Origin: Paracoccaceae bacterium | Lineage (GTDB): Bacteria; Pseudomonadota; Alphaproteobacteria; Rhodobacterales; Rhodobacteraceae | Assembly (NCBI GenBank): GCA_027489355.1 | Contig: JAIXZY010000056.1 | Location: 1-57,440, forward strand | Length of the DNA: 57,440 bases | Direction of reading: 5' to 3' | Shown here: positions 56,351-57,440 of the stretch, in pieces | Layout of the letters: the number at the start of each line of letters is the position of its first letter | Numbering within the stretch: the first letter of the stretch is position 1 | Made by a program: the position numbers and the translations under genes | The notes under the pieces: model-generated | Told to the model about the DNA's origin: nothing | What the model saw: only the letters and a program-made list of their open reading frames with translations | The model's database searches: none

Positions 56351-56545
56351 GGGATCCCCCTTCCGCGCCAGTCTTGGCTGCCCCGCCCCGCAAACTCAAG
56401 CCCTGCCCGCGTTTCCGATCGGCGGCGCGCGGTTCCGCAGGGTCGCTTTATTTCGCACCGGCCGTGGAAGAGGTCGCTTTCCTGCCTTTCCCCATGATCG
56501 CGACTGCTCTACATAGCCCGCAACTTTCACCATGAGGGCAGAACG

Positions 56546-57440
56546 ATGAACGCTTCCCACCGCGACACCGGTTTCTTCACCGAACCCCTGTCCTCGCGCG
56601 ACCCCGAGCTGTTTGGCGCGGTGACGCAGGAACTTGGCCGCCAGCGGCACGAGATCGAGCTGATTGCCTCCGAAAACATCGTCTCCCGCGCCGTGATGGA
56701 AGCCCAGGGCTCGGTGATGACCAACAAATACGCCGAGGGCTATCCCGGCAAGCGCTACTACGGCGGCTGCCAGTTCGTCGACGTGGCCGAAAACCTCGCC
56801 ATCGAGCGTGCCAAGCAGCTGTTCAACTGCGCCTTCGCCAACGTCCAGCCGAACTCCGGCTCCCAGGCGAACCAGGGCGTGTTCCAGGCGCTCCTGAAGC
56901 CCGGTGACACCATCCTGGGGATGAGCCTCGACGCCGGCGGCCACCTCACCCACGGCGCCGCGCCGAACCAGTCGGGCAAGTGGTTCCACGCGGTCCAGTA
57001 TGGCGTCCGCAAGCAGGACCTCGAACTCAACTACGACCAGGTCCAGGAACTGGCGACCGAGCACAAGCCTAAGCTGATCATCGCCGGTGGCTCGGCCATC
57101 CCGCGCGTGATCGACTTCAAGCGCATGCGCGAGATCGCGGATTCGGTCGGTGCCTTCCTCCTCGTCGACATGGCCCACTTCGCCGGGCTGGTGGCCGCTG
57201 GCCTCTACCCGTCGCCCTTCCCGCACGCCCACGTCGCCACCACCACGACGCACAAGACCCTGCGCGGCCCCCGCGGCGGCATGATCCTCACGAACGACGA
57301 GGACATCGCCAAGAAGGTCAACTCGGCGATCTTCCCGGGCATCCAGGGCGGCCCGCTGATGCACGTCATCGCCGCCAAGGCCGTAGCCTTCGGCGAGGCA
57401 CTGCGCCCCGAATTCAAGACCTACCAGGCCCAGGTCATCA
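56546..57440 (+). CDS. glyA: Serine hydroxymethyltransferase, partial (3' end outside window)
   Basis: 298 codons to the edge of the window, start ATG at 56546 with GAGGGCAG upstream. The PLP lysine is K237 in [28 protein letters not shown] and [23 protein letters not shown] are family motifs. It interconverts serine and glycine with tetrahydrofolate. The missing part should be about 130 residues. The upstream 195 bp hold no recognised element. Confidence 0.98.
   Translation, partial: MNASHRDTGFFTEPLSSRDPELFGAVTQELGRQRHEIELIASENIVSRAVMEAQGSVMTNKYAEGYPGKRYYGGCQFVDVAENLAIERAKQLFNCAFANVQPNSGSQANQGVFQALLKPGDTILGMSLDAGGHLTHGAAPNQSGKWFHAVQYGVRKQDLELNYDQVQELATEHKPKLIIAGGSAIPRVIDFKRMREIADSVGAFLLVDMAHFAGLVAAGLYPSPFPHAHVATTTTHKTLRGPRGGMILTNDEDIAKKVNSAIFPGIQGGPLMHVIAAKAVAFGEALRPEFKTYQAQVI

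Overview
The window is GC-rich chromosomal DNA of an alphaproteobacterium, almost certainly a member of the Rhodobacteraceae (Rhodobacter/Paracoccus/Gemmobacter-type). This rests on the codon bias, on family-typical proteins (TIGR02300, a DUF2793 tail-fibre-like protein, LapA next to trpF/trpB) and on the order cmk, rpsA, ihfB, lapA, trpF, trpB. I see no rRNA, CRISPR array, transposase or integrase. The species cannot be named from sequence alone.

Layout. 1-4026: the 5' part of an RTX calcium-binding protein (open at the left edge) and UDP-glucose dehydrogenase. 4133-7445: a two-gene phage-tail-like unit (DUF2793 tail-fibre-like protein plus a small partner). 7804-9549: a secreted protein, a DUF2237 protein and a truncated haemoglobin. 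9538-11069: two PepSY-like exported proteins with poly-aspartate tails, in one operon with a membrane-anchored LuxR-type regulator. 11329-17561: the long minus-strand run cmk, yihY, rpsA, ihfB, lapA, trpF, trpB. 17915-19611: cold-shock protein, a degenerate receiver protein and a class II aldolase. 19599-27988: oxoprolinase/hydantoinase, arylesterase divergent from a YbbA/YbbP-type ABC transporter, and a methyltransferase. 28088-32059: pirin, a RES/Xre toxin-antitoxin pair, a GntR regulator, a YgjP-type metallopeptidase and a TIGR02300 protein. 32166-32241: tRNA-Ala(GGC). 32558-36792: an RND efflux pump with its adaptor. 37134-41971: DEAD-box helicase, a CII-like regulator, thymidine kinase, a DMT exporter and a membrane-anchored unknown.

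41975-47090 is a compact nucleoside-salvage operon, read leftward: cdd, deoA, deoB, add, upp and a SPOR-domain lipo-/periplasmic protein. The genes overlap or nearly touch. The inverted repeat in front of cdd matches the published RutR consensus, which would tie the operon to uracil sensing. 47151-53552 holds a GntR/VOC-cupin operon, the NADP-type malic enzyme and propionyl-CoA synthetase; the latter follows a cluster of TTTGCAAA-like sites of the kind bound by ScfR/PccR regulators. 53626-57440 holds an HPt protein with a sigma-54 response regulator (GSFTGA instead of GAFTGA), NAD kinase, and glyA (open at the right edge).

The least expected content lies between genes. Most notable are two copies of a three-hairpin TTCGAA element placed right after stop codons (trpF and maeB), and two copies of a bipartite motif with an exactly conserved 25-bp spacer. 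There are also two GTRG-headed REP-like hairpins and two copies of a hairpin-plus-TATTT element.
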